Assembly: GCA_025617745.1 (NCBI GenBank)
Contig: CM046869.1
Coordinates: 8,048,668-8,112,667 of the forward strand
Direction: 5' to 3'
Source of the DNA: Heliocidaris erythrogramma
Taxonomy: Eukaryota > Echinodermata > Echinoidea > Camarodonta > Echinometridae
Length of the DNA: 64,000 nt
Shown here in pieces: positions 34,390-44,423 of this stretch. Every line of letters starts with the position of its first letter. The stretch's first letter is position 1. The notes below the pieces were generated by a model. The model worked only from the letters and a program-made list of their open reading frames with translations. It did not search any database and was not told where the DNA came from. Made by a program: the position numbers and the translations under genes.

Positions 34390-35050
34390 GTTGAAAAAAA
34401 TCAGCAAAAAAGAAAGTGGACCTATAGCTTTTTATTGTTCAAAATGTTCATATAAACAATCAATAAAGTATGAACAAAATTACATATAATTAAATAAAAA
34501 TGAACACTCTACCAACATCAATTAAGATCAAGTTTTAAACTTTCACTCTTGGATGGGCACATTCATTTAACCGTTAGAAGGTCTGATCAATTGCAAAAAA
34601 AATATAGCAAGTAGCCATTCAAATATTAATGAAAATGTGCATCTGTAAGATATTCTTGTTCAACAATGAAAACAAAGAATGAGAAACAATTGAGGAGGAT
34701 TGAGCTCTGGATGTCAACTGTAATCTCAGGACTGCATGGTTTTGACAAGCAAATTCAAGTGTTTCTCGCGCTTGTTTATTTTTTTTAATTCTTTTAATTT
34801 GACTCTACAAGATGGAAATGCTCATCCACATTTGAATTTCCAGATGCCCCATTTTTGCAATTTTCTTTCAGGTCTCATTTATTGTTTAATTGCTACGATC
34901 GGTCATGCGTGAATGATATGATTCCAATTGTATATCATCTTAAAGAGGAGTATTTTATGTTTATTTTGATGTATCAATGATAAGTTTATATTAGATATTT
35001 ATTTGAAAATCTTGAACTATAAATAGTGTCCACTTTATTTTTTTCCGAGT
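34390..35050. mobile_element. Probable TIR element (~650 bp)
   Basis: GAAAGTGGACCTATAG at about 34413 and the complement-related CTATAAATAGTGTCCACTTT at about 35016 face each other, with A-rich/T-rich outer ends (GAAAAAAATC and TTTTTTTTCCGAGTG). The interior is non-coding. Weakly supported miniature transposon. Confidence 0.4.
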
Positions 35051-36552
35051 GTAGTAGAACAATCGGAAATAGAACTGCTCAAAGTATAGGTCGGACGCAA
35101 CGTCATTACTTTCACGTCTGACTCTTTGCCCGCGTGAGTGCATGCATACGCATTACGTTTTTCATTTGACATTTTGTAACACTTGCTTCGCCCTATGTTG
35201 AATTCCCCGTTGATAAAATTAGATATTTCTCCCTCAGTTTCTGACTACCTGGGCAATTCCACAATTGGTTAAACATGACAAAAAATTGACATCAGTGTTT
35301 CTTCCGTGTTTTATGCCTAAGATGGTTTAAAATCGGATTGTAATGTCTATATTAATTTGGGAAATCATTTTCTACCATTCATTTGATCCTTGCCTGCCTC
35401 CTTCATGGAGAATCTTAAACTTTACATACATCGACATATTATGTAGGACCACAACAAATATGTAATGTATAAAGTCTTGGTTTTAGCATATACTTTGAAA
35501 CTGTAATTTTGATGGAAATGCCCTAAATCAATGAATTGCATCATAAACTATATTTTCAGATGCTCAAAGAGCAGAAAATATCAGTTAAAATGGTTTTAAA
35601 GCCCCTTAACTTCATGATTTTTCAGGGTGTTAATAACGTGTAATGTTACTAACAAATCGTTTTTTAATGTCACTTAAATATAAAAGGGTCAGTTGATAAT
35701 GTCTTCACTCAAAAACAAAGATTAAAACCTGGAAAATAACTGAAGAAATATCATTTCGTCTAACTTTGCTCATTAGGCGTGTAATGTTCGACCAAAGATG
35801 ACTCCCGTATTTTCATGTCCTTCTTTTTTTGTCGCCGCTGTAGCTCCAAACAAAGCCCAAATTATTCCATTTTCACACAGTCAAGATAAAGGTCTACACG
35901 AGAATTACCCTTGGTGTTATTATAGAGACTGAACATGCAGTTTTCTTTTTATGAGGCCCAAAACGCAAAATTTCCCTTCAAAATGTAACATTACCAATCG
36001 TTTAGTTGCTCACTTCACTTTGTTAATTTAATACCAAACCGAGACTTTAAAAGGCTGTTAAGAGGTTATCATAGTTATACCCTTACATTCTCTCCAAAAG
36101 ATTATATTATATCCGATTTATACAATTTGTTCTTGAAGTACCACGTTCTCGAGGAATGTCTCCGGGAATGGTTATATTTATACCCGCATCATTCTACAAG
36201 CATAACGAGGGCGTCGCCAGGAGAAGGAAGAGGGGGTGACACCCCTCATTCAAAATTATTGCCGTCAAATCTTTAAACGCCGTCAGCAAATTTCTACCTA
36301 CCTCACCATGTAGGCATACTGATTTCTCTGAAGCTTGTAAGCGATTTGGAAGATTAAAGACACGCTTTTACCGTTGTTGGCAAATTTGGTGCAGCCCTAG
36401 CTCCCATTTGAAATTTTCTAGCGCCGCCCTTGATCTTGCCCTTCAAATAAGTTCAACTTTTATTTTAGATTTCCAAGTAGGCCTTCTACGAAAAAGGGAA
36501 ATTATTTAAAGCGTCGATAATATGGTTATCTTCGTACAAAACACCCCAAGAC
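35051..36552. other. Intergenic DNA without recognised genes
   Basis: AT-rich sequence. A small perfect palindrome GGGGGTGACACCCC lies at about 36232. A Gcm-type motif at 36182 is listed separately. Confidence 0.4.
36182..36189 (-). promoter_or_regulatory. Gcm-type motif (ATGCGGGT)
   Basis: ACCCGCAT on the plus strand is a perfect match to the Gcm consensus ATGCGGGY, about 3.3 kb upstream of the inferred PKS start site. Function is inference. Confidence 0.35.
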
Positions 36553-36680
36553 CTTGTGTCCCTACTCTCTCCCTCTCTCTCTCTCTCTCCTTCTCGCTCT
36601 CTCTCTCTCTCTCTCTCTCTATCTGTCTCTCTCCGTCTTCCCCTCTCATCCCTCCCCTCTCCCCTCACTCTGTCCCTCTA
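36553..36680. repeat. (CT)n microsatellite
   Basis: CT dinucleotides with occasional G interruptions, densest at 36568-36640. Open frames across it on both strands are spurious. Confidence 0.85.
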
Positions 36681-36724
36681 TCTCTTTCAATTTAGTGACA
36701 CTTATTTCCAACTTTTCAATATAA

Positions 36725-37262
36725 GTGTACAGAGTAATAAATTAACAAAATAATTTACATGTATTTCAACAAAAATATAACAAAATTTACATTCATGTGG
36801 TATATACATAGAGGACACAACTCTAAAAGCATGGGGCGAGGATGCCCTTAGGCGTACATGATAAATATATAAAAAGGAAATAACTACATACAAAAAAAGA
36901 GAAAAAAAGATAACATTCCTAGCCCGCTGAACTTGATTGGAGGGAAAAAAGAAAGAGAGGTGGAAGAGGAAAAAAGTGGGGATGGAGGTGCAAAATAAAA
37001 GGAGTATGTGAAAGAGAAATTCACGAAGAAACAGAGATATATAATAAACGGAGAGAAAAGACCCAGTGGAGGGTGGGGAAGTGTCTTAAACCATATTATT
37101 TGTAAAGATGAAGTGAGATAGTCTTTCATCCTTCTTGAGAAGCTGGCAAGAGATGCGGAGTATTTTATTGTATCTGGGATAACGTTCCACAGCTTGGGTC
37201 CCGAAGGATTGAAGGGTTTTTTCTTTTCTTCTTCTCATTCTTTTCCCAAAATATTAAAATGT
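36725..37262 (-). mobile_element. 3' end of a LINE (Jockey/CR1/L2-like RT tail)
   Basis: On the minus strand the peptide GPKLWNVIPDTIKYSASL (about 37207-37155) followed by ASFSRRMKDYL is the C-terminal signature of many Jockey/CR1/L2-type reverse transcriptases. It is followed by an apparent 3' UTR down to about 36725. Only this tail is present. A cellular-gene origin is unlikely given that phrase. Confidence 0.65.
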
Positions 37263-37550
37263 GACAGTTCGAAAGCGAAGAAGCCTAGGAAGGAAACGAG
37301 ACTGCTCATAGTCATATCTTCTCAGCACTTCTAGACCTTATAACATAAAAAGAACAAAATGAAAACAGAGGAAGATAGAGAAGGGAGAAAAAATCAGAAA
37401 TAAGAATACTACTAAATAAATTAGACCAACTAAAATTATATCTGATTAAATCGTATTCAGTGAAATCAAATCAAATTAAAATACACCCAATTGTTTAAAG
37501 TTTAATCAAAGGTCGGATAATTTGGGATAAAGTGGTGGAAGTGAGGAAAT

Positions 37551-37552
<2 letters not shown>
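37263..37552. other. A-rich spacer
   Basis: Purine-rich. Nothing recognised. Confidence 0.4.
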
Positions 37553-37581
<29 letters not shown>

Positions 37582-37740
37582 AGGGAGAGAAAGGGAGGGG
37601 GAGGGAGGGGGAGAAAGGAGATGGAGAAATAAATAAAGTGATACTTTCGTATCATGGTGCGGAGACAGAAATACGTTTCTAAAACGGTGTTGTTGTTGTT
37701 GTTGCTGCTGCTGCTGTTGTTATTATTATTCAATTCAATT
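37553..37740. repeat. (GA)n tract and (GTT/GCT)n microsatellite
   Basis: GA-rich tract at 37553-37622; GTT/GCT/ATT trinucleotides at about 37688-37729, then CAATT repeats. Confidence 0.8.
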
Positions 37741-38096
37741 CAATTGTTTTGTTCGTCCAGGTTCACAAGAATACATGGAAATATGTTTTGGTCAAACAAT
37801 ATAAAATCAAGTAATACATATACATCTAAAAAATTAATATATATTTAAAAAATGAGTTGAGGGGCACTGTTCAGTTCATATGCAAACATGGTTTGAAAGT
37901 ATGAGAAACTATATCGTTGTATTTTTATAATCATACAAGAACCATTAAAATAAAAAGTAGACAAAAAGGAAATATTCTTATATTCTAATATTGCACATTG
38001 AAAAAGATGAAGAGGATAGGACATCAAATATTATGCATTATAATTATAGTGTGAAAGGAAGAAAGGAATGAAGGAAAACGACGCCAAACCGATATT
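37741..38096. other. Intergenic DNA without recognised features
   Basis: AT-rich, with no supported feature. Confidence 0.4.
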
Positions 38097-38098
38097 TC

Positions 38099-38136
<38 letters not shown>

Positions 38137-38202
38137 ATTATAATTGTTGCTGTTTTATTATAATATTATATATATATTTATATATATATATATATATATA
38201 GA
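38097..38202. repeat. (TTA)n followed by (TA)n microsatellite
   Basis: TTA units at about 38101-38136, then TATATA-rich text to 38200. Confidence 0.85.
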
Positions 38203-38529
38203 TTAAAGAAAAACACTTTTTAAAATCTACTTAATGTACATATTTGGTCGGAAATAGGAAAACAAAGGGAAATACAAGCTATTCCGATCACGAACAAGGA
38301 ATTCAATCATGTTTAAACTTCCGAAGAAACAATTTTTCATTAGTTTTAACATGAGAGTATCTTGTTATTCATCAAACCTAAATTATAACGATCTGACAAA
38401 CTGTATGTAGGCTCCAATTTGCATTTCAAGTATTGATGGTAGGTTATTTCTGTACCTTTTTTTTTTTGTTGCAAAAAGAAGTATATTGTTCATTTTATGA
38501 GTACAATGGGACTGAAATAGAGCCAGTAT

Positions 38530-38537
38530 GCCCGCAT
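38530..38537 (-). promoter_or_regulatory. Gcm-type motif (ATGCGGGC)
   Basis: GCCCGCAT on the plus strand matches ATGCGGGY on the minus strand, roughly 960 bp upstream of the inferred PKS start. Gcm is known to drive pks transcription in sea urchin pigment cells. Use of this site is inference. Confidence 0.45.
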
Positions 38538-38756
38538 TAGTAATAATTGGAAGAAGGATGAACCTGCCCTACCATGCTTTCCAAGATATAGAGAGCAGTC
38601 ACCTATATTCGGTTAGATACATCGCCAGACAGAGAGACGGAAGTTACATCATGATGTGGTTTTTTTTTTAAAAGAGCTATTTATGATGGTGGTGATGGTA
38701 CTGGTAATGGTGATGGTGGTTGTGAATTTGATGCCGTGATTGAGATGAAGGAGAAA

Positions 38757-38796
38757 ACGAAGAAGAACAAGAAGAACAAGAAGAAGAAGAAAAAAA

Positions 38797-38848
<52 letters not shown>
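38757..38848. repeat. (GAA)n microsatellite
   Basis: GAA/AAG units run from about 38757 to 38848, purest at 38800-38848. On the minus strand they give a poly-serine frame that is not a gene. Confidence 0.9.
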
Positions 38849-38849
<1 letters not shown>

Positions 38850-39470
38850 CAATGATATACCCAATGAAATAAAATTATGTAAATCTTAAAAATTCGTTAT
38901 ATTTAGGGTTTTGCAATTGTTAGCATTTTGGAGTGGCTGATCCTCAATCTTTTTGTAGTAAAGAGAGAAAAAACGTACATCTCATATTTTTTTCTGACTT
39001 TATGTAATTTAACAAAAGAAAAGCAAAAGTAACGTGGTATATCAAAACAAAAGTCAGACTTTTGTTAATTGCTGATTCAGGAGTAGATTAACCACAAAAC
39101 TCCTATGCGTGCATGTCAGTTGGGGTTTTCCATTCTTATCTAATAACATGATTATAATCAGCAGTTTTATAATCATCAAATAGCCAATCAGCAATGGAAA
39201 CCCTTGCAACGTCATGAATATTCAGCAGCTGAAGCCCAAACTTCCTTTATTTTTACATGCTAACATTACCAGTAAGAAATTACGAAACGATAATTATTCA
39301 ACAACAAAATGATAAGTATGGTACAAACTCTCCAGCCCCCCTGCTGTCATAACCGGTGATATAATGATCATGCGTATAGCAAAGCGCGGCTTATGAATAT
39401 GCATGAGATGATGCTAATTAAGATGTTAACACTACCCTCATATCTGGAAATTCCAAGATCTCGAAACTGG
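38849..39470. promoter_or_regulatory. Proximal upstream region of the PKS gene
   Basis: Unique-looking AT-rich DNA between the last microsatellite and the TATA-like box. No repeat family was recognised, in contrast to most of the window, which fits a retained promoter region. Individual sites other than the TATA-like box cannot be supported. Confidence 0.35.
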
Positions 39471-39478
39471 TATAAGTA
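39471..39478 (+). promoter_or_regulatory. TATA-like box
   Basis: TATAAGTA lies about 30 bp upstream of the inferred start of the non-coding first exon and ~250 bp before a strong splice donor. Confidence 0.45.
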
Positions 39479-39499
39479 GGAGTGAGCCGAAGAAGGGAG

Positions 39500-39720
39500 T
39501 TGTCTTTTCTCTTGCAACACTGCAGCAAGCAGGCATCATCTGGACTAGGTATCTTCTGGACAGTTCTTAAACAGTTTCTGTTCTTGATCAGTGCTTGCTA
39601 CAAGGGATCTACAAACGAACAGTGCTGTCCGACAAGGGATCTACAAACGAACAGTGCTGTCCGACAAGGGATCTACAAACGAACAGTGCTGTCCGACAAG
39701 TTGAAGAAATTGAAACAGAG
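39500..39720 (+). other. pks: Probable 5'-untranslated exon 1 of the PKS gene
   Basis: The stretch begins ~25-30 bp after a TATA-like box, contains no ATG, and ends at GAAACAGAG followed by the strong donor GTAAGT (39721). The next good acceptor with a coding continuation is TTATTTTCCAG at 44331-44341, leading to the PKS start codon. The link between this exon and the PKS coding exons is inferred from order and signals only; another non-coding exon could lie in between. The exact start is uncertain by tens of bases. Confidence 0.5.
39601..39696 (+). repeat. Three perfect 32-bp tandem repeats in the 5' UTR exon
   Basis: A 32-bp unit beginning CAAGGGATCTACAAACG and ending GTGCTGTCCGA is repeated exactly three times (39601, 39633, 39665). 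Confidence 0.95.
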
Positions 39721-40059
39721 GTAAGTCTTCCTTCAAAATATAAATCAATTTATTATTTATTTATTTATTTTTCCTTGAAAATAAAGAGATAGCCAGCAAA
39801 GTAGAAATGTTGCAATTTACATATTTCCTCCTTAAATTCCGATTATCGATTTCGGTAAAAAAAATTATGACAATGCCATCTGTATACTGTATTGCTGTAT
39901 ACCCTCACTTAAGTATTGCAACATACACACAAAAAGAAAATACGGAGTGGACCATTTTTTTGTATTGCAAAGAGGTTAATAAATCTCTGTTCCACTGTTC
40001 TCTATTTAATAGTTCGTTTCTTGTGATGAACATACTGGAATTCACTTTCACAACCCTTC

Positions 40060-40420
40060 TTTTCAAACATTTCTAAATATTTTGTTGGATAACCATGACC
40101 TCTGACAATGGCTCGCATCCTCCTTGGAATTGTCTTGGCAATGGCGCAAAAGGTATCCGTCTTCTCTGGGTGTGGTAATTTTTATGCGCCCTTTTCTCGG
40201 TAGCTTATCGACATTGCCTCTTTGCTTAGATTGTATGCAAACCATTTAAGTAATTTGGAAGAAAATATTAAACCGCATCATGATTTGGGTCACCGACACA
40301 CCCAGCTCTCAAGATGGCAAATTGTTGCCTTTGCTCGTTTTGTCAGTTCTGTTGTCCTTGGCCATGACTGTGTCTGGTGATCTGCTGGCCTTAAAAAAAC
40401 AGGTACAAGCTATACTTTCT
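40060..40420 (-). mobile_element. Tc1/mariner transposase relic
   Basis: The minus-strand frame contains LPRKGRIKITTPREDGYLLR and HCQDNSKEDASHCQRSW. The phrase P-R-x-G-R-x-x-x-T-T-P-R-E-D-x-Y is the linker and second DNA-binding helix region of Tc1-family transposases. The upstream part (to about 40400) continues the similarity only in shifted frames. No DDE catalytic region or inverted repeats were found, so this is an old fragment of the N-terminal domain. Confidence 0.65.
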
Positions 40421-42539
40421 TTTAAACACGGTAATTCGCCATTATTCAGTGGTTAAGCACAAAAAACGACATTATATAGACAGGTCTCTGAGTCACATAT
40501 GTATCAAATTATGCTATGTTACAATACATATGACCACTTAGGGTAGTTCTTATTCTGCTTATATAAAAGGAACATCATTATATATTTTGTTTTAACAATA
40601 CACGATAACGTTGGAATCATTATTTACATAACAAGCCGTTGAGCTATAGTATCCTGTAAATTAAAAATGAGCGAATATATTTTTGTATCTCTATATGTAT
40701 ATTATAAGAAGTGATATCTATAAACTCAAATTTCTTGAAAATCGTAGGATATAGCCCGATCATGCCGATGTTGGATCCACAGTCTATATTGTTTTGCGCT
40801 ACATAATCATGTTAGAGCAGTGTTTGTTGATGCACATTTAAATGTGTTTTTGTTTTCTTCAAATGTTTAAAAGTGTGTCACATAAAACAAATCGATTGCA
40901 TTGGTTTGACTAGGATTATGTAAAGATACTTATGAATGACTCCACTCTTCACTTCTGTAGTTAAACAAAAGAAAAAATGTAATAAATGAATCATAGCAAT
41001 GAATTATGTAGCTACTTAATGTAGCAGGACTCGGTATATGTAATAAGATTATAGATACATATTTTTATTGTCTGAAATGATGATCAGGCATATTTAAATG
41101 TAAATCTCCCGGTATCTGCAACGAGATATCTGCCCAAGTCATTGAAACATTTCCTTTTTTTCCAAAAATCTAAAAATTGACGAATGGTGAAACTACCTGC
41201 AAAGATATTCCAAATTGATTGATAAGCTTATATATACTACATGCTGTGACTCTTACCTTCTGAGATTATGGTTATTCGGGATTGCAATAACAGAGTACTG
41301 TAATTATGGCGTGAAAGTTATTAATTGATCTGGACAAACAAAAATTAGTTGTCAGAATCGTATGAATTTTATGTTAGAAAACATTTCTTTCGGCTGTTCG
41401 ATAATATTGTAAGCGGTGTCGATTTACTTCGCTTGTCACAGTATTTCTCAAAGTATTCCCAGATTATCATCTTTTAGACAGACATGTTTTAAAAATCTTG
41501 TTAATTTAATATGGTATTTTTCGCAATAAGTACAGAATATTTAGCTAAAGTTGGCTTCGGTGAAGGCAATAACCAGCCAAGTTGTTTCAACTGAGTATTG
41601 ATAAAAGTTATAGTTCTTAGTTTTTGCTGCTATCATCTTGACCTCCTGAATGCCACCACCGGTCTCCCGGTATGATAGCCGGAAACATACAGTTCCTTGG
41701 TATTTCTAAAGGGAACATCCGAAACCGATAGTCATGTGACTTCAAATCAAAACCAAACCAAACATCATCCCGTGCATTTCGCGATGTTTTGAGGGGAAAA
41801 CCGTTTGCTTTATGGCATCCGGATGTTCCCTAATTTATCATGTTTGTGAAAATAATGATTCTCGCCTTGAGCGTAATATGAATTATAACAAGTAATTATA
41901 GAAGTAATTTATATGAATTATTTCAAGTTTAGAACATCACCATTGTCATGATTATTGGTTAAGCACATAAACAAAATTATGGGGGGGGGGGGGGTATCAA
42001 TTTTAGTGTAATTCAAGGGTACGTATGCCTATGTCGTAGACAGTTTCATTGTATACAGTCATGTAGCTTAATTTTCCAAGTCTGCAAAGCTCCCAACAAA
42101 CACCACTTTTCATTCTTTACTAAATTAGTAAAAATAAAAATGAATAAATTATTATTGAGCAAATGTCTGATGTAAGTGATTTCCTTTTACAAACCTCGAA
42201 ATGTCTTGTAGGATGTTAAAGTCCCCAAAACTCCATGTAAAATAACGAAATGAACGAGTTTACACACGTAGACATAAAGCATGTTTGTCAATATCCATGA
42301 TATAACAGAGTCGCATTTTCTTGTCAAAACTGAGTTGTTCTTTGTCATTACTCTATGTGATTCTCATATTTAGCATATTTGTGTATGATTGTGTGACATC
42401 TGCAAATGGTTGTTAATACCTTTACTACGATACAATTGTTTGTGGACCGGAATAAAGACGAGTTAAAATCATTCAATAAAACAACAATAATGATTAGGCT
42501 TCTTCGTCATGGCCTTGTCCACATAGATTTTATTCTTCT

Positions 42540-42700
42540 TCATGTAACCTCTCTCTCTCTCCCTCGTTAGCTCTCTCTTTCTTTCTTTCTCTCTCTCTCT
42601 CTCTGTCTCCCTCCTCTCTCCCTTTATCTTTCTTTCTCTATTCCTTCTCCCCCTCCATCTACGTGCATCCTCTCTTGCTCTCTCTCTCTCTCTCTAATCA
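42540..42700. repeat. CT-rich microsatellite cluster
   Basis: Interrupted CT and CTTT dinucleotide/tetranucleotide repeats inside intron 1. Confidence 0.8.
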
Positions 42701-43137
42701 TAAGTCCGATTTTTTTGTTTTGTTTTGACAAGCAATTGCCCATGAGCCACCCTTCTCTCCCTCAATCCGGCGGGCACAATTATCAATGTGGGGACGCATT
42801 GTTAATTTTTTTTTATAACATACTGTGTATTTTTTATAAGGCACTGTCAGTTTGAGTTTTGTCGGGGGCGATGCCCCGTGCCCCGTGCCCCCTCTACCCG
42901 CTGCTCTATATTTTAGAGACGTAAATTGCCTGTCTTGACATGGCCTTTCATTTTACCCGCACCTCGTGCCGATATTGCTAATGACAGGAAGTGTGGTGGC
43001 AACATGTTTACAGATACTTTCCGTAATTTAACTCCCGTGTCCGGCAATAAATGCGAATATTCATTTTTTATATAGTTCTTGACTTGATTTGATTACGATA
43101 TCAAATTTAGAGAGGATCTGAGGGTATTTTAAAAAAA

Positions 43138-43145
43138 ATGCGGGC
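43138..43145 (+). promoter_or_regulatory. Gcm-type motif (ATGCGGGC) in intron 1
   Basis: Perfect match to ATGCGGGY about 3.6 kb downstream of the inferred start site. Functional use is inference. Confidence 0.35.
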
Positions 43146-43232
43146 ACCTCACTTTCTTGAGGCGCATTCCTTGGTTGTTGGTAGCCAAGCATAGATTGAA
43201 AAGCCATCTAGAAGTGACGCAAAGGTGACATA

Positions 43233-43538
43233 TTTTATACAATTGGCGGATACAGGGGGGGGGGCACGGGCCGGAAGTGCCCCCCCCCCCTTTGGAAGAA
43301 AAGTATGTATTTTGACCATAGAGGATCCCCCCTTTTGTCGATTGTGCCCACCCATTTAAAATGAAGACCGTTTTCTTTTCTTTTCTTTTTTGCTTGTCAG
43401 AGAACTACGGAGGGAAGCTGGCAAGACCAAAAAAATACGGGTCTACCTTTTCCAAAACTTGACAATCCTGCATTTGTGTGCCCCCCCCCCTCCCTCCCCC
43501 TCCTCATACTAAATCCTGGATCCGCCCCTGTTTGATAC
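43233..43538. mobile_element. hAT-like miniature element, copy B
   Basis: The element spans 43241-43530, with ends AATTGGCGGATACAGG and CCTGGATCCGCCCCTG, and is flanked by TTTTATAC (43233-43240) and TTTGATAC (43531-43538), an 8-bp duplication with one mismatch. It matches copy A at 23225-23554 in the opposite orientation (shared GCACGGGCCGGAAGTGCCCC and GCTTGTCAGAGAA). Confidence 0.8.
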
Positions 43539-44341
43539 ACTTTCAGTTACATTCTTACACAAAATGAAATACATTTACATATCTGATTTTTTTCTTCATA
43601 ATTATAATCTTTTGCATCGACACGTTAATATATTCCTTTATATAAACACTAATTTTAGGTATAGTCGTTCATTGTATGAACTGAAGAACGATACTGTATT
43701 AAATGTTTTGTTAGCTTGTTGTACTTTTGCTCAAATTCAACCTGAATTATCAAGTCAGTGTAGAAAAACGTCATTATCGATCTGAACTGTAAATCGTTAC
43801 AAAGATCGTCGAAACTTTAACAAGAAAATGAATAGTTCGGGTGTTGATTACGAATGATGATATCAGTCCGACCATATCACGTTCTAAGAGGAACACTGAC
43901 TTTCTATTTCGTTAAAACTTTAGCTTCAAAGGTTATAAATTTAACAAATCCTCAAGGCTTGGCGGTAAATTGTCAATGTTTATTTTCTAGCTTTTATTCT
44001 TGTCAGGCCCATTAAATGTTTGAAGACCTTCTTACTTTCTTGCTGTCAACTTGAATTATCTACACCTGTGGACAAAATATTGGCAAATGTAATAGAACAC
44101 CCTACTTTAATACTCCAAACTCCGTCTTCAAAATGTTCTAGCGCTGCGGCCCCTAACCCAATGTCCATTTCTCTTTAATTTCTTCCATTAACTCTATTGA
44201 TTTGCAATTATGGCGATTGGATTGAAATGAAAATGATAATAATGATCTATCCGGCCATTATTCAATCTTTGGGAAATGAAGTATCGTTTTTAACCATTCA
44301 CATTAAATTTTGCATGCCATATTTTGTTCCTTATTTTCCAG

Positions 44342-44423
44342 ATCGACCATCTTTAAAGTGAAATCAACATGGGAAGCAACAAAACAAGTTGGGGGTATTT
44401 CCCAGTCGCCGTGGTAGGCATTG
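44342..44423 (+). CDS. pks: PKS exon 2: start codon and KS beginning
   Basis: The acceptor is TTTTCCAG at 44341. A 27-nt leader precedes the ATG at 44369. The exon encodes MGSNKTSWGYFPVAVVGI; PVAVVGIG is the opening strand of a ketosynthase. The last base is the first base of Gly19; the donor is GTGAGT at 44424. This 82-nt exon is separated from the rest of the KS by a 936-bp intron. Confidence 0.9.

Larger units (their letters stand above)
39721..44341 (+). other. Intron 1 of the PKS gene (inferred)
   Basis: Bounded by GTAAGT and TTCCAG. It contains a Tc1 relic (about 40060-40420), a G-run (about 41982-41993), CT microsatellites (about 42548-42695), a Gcm-type motif (43138) and the hAT-like miniature copy B (43241-43530). 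The remaining sequence is AT-rich with no recognised coding exon. Confidence 0.5.

Noticed and set aside
38649-38864. Poly-serine minus-strand frame
   Set aside because: It is a translation of the GAA microsatellite.
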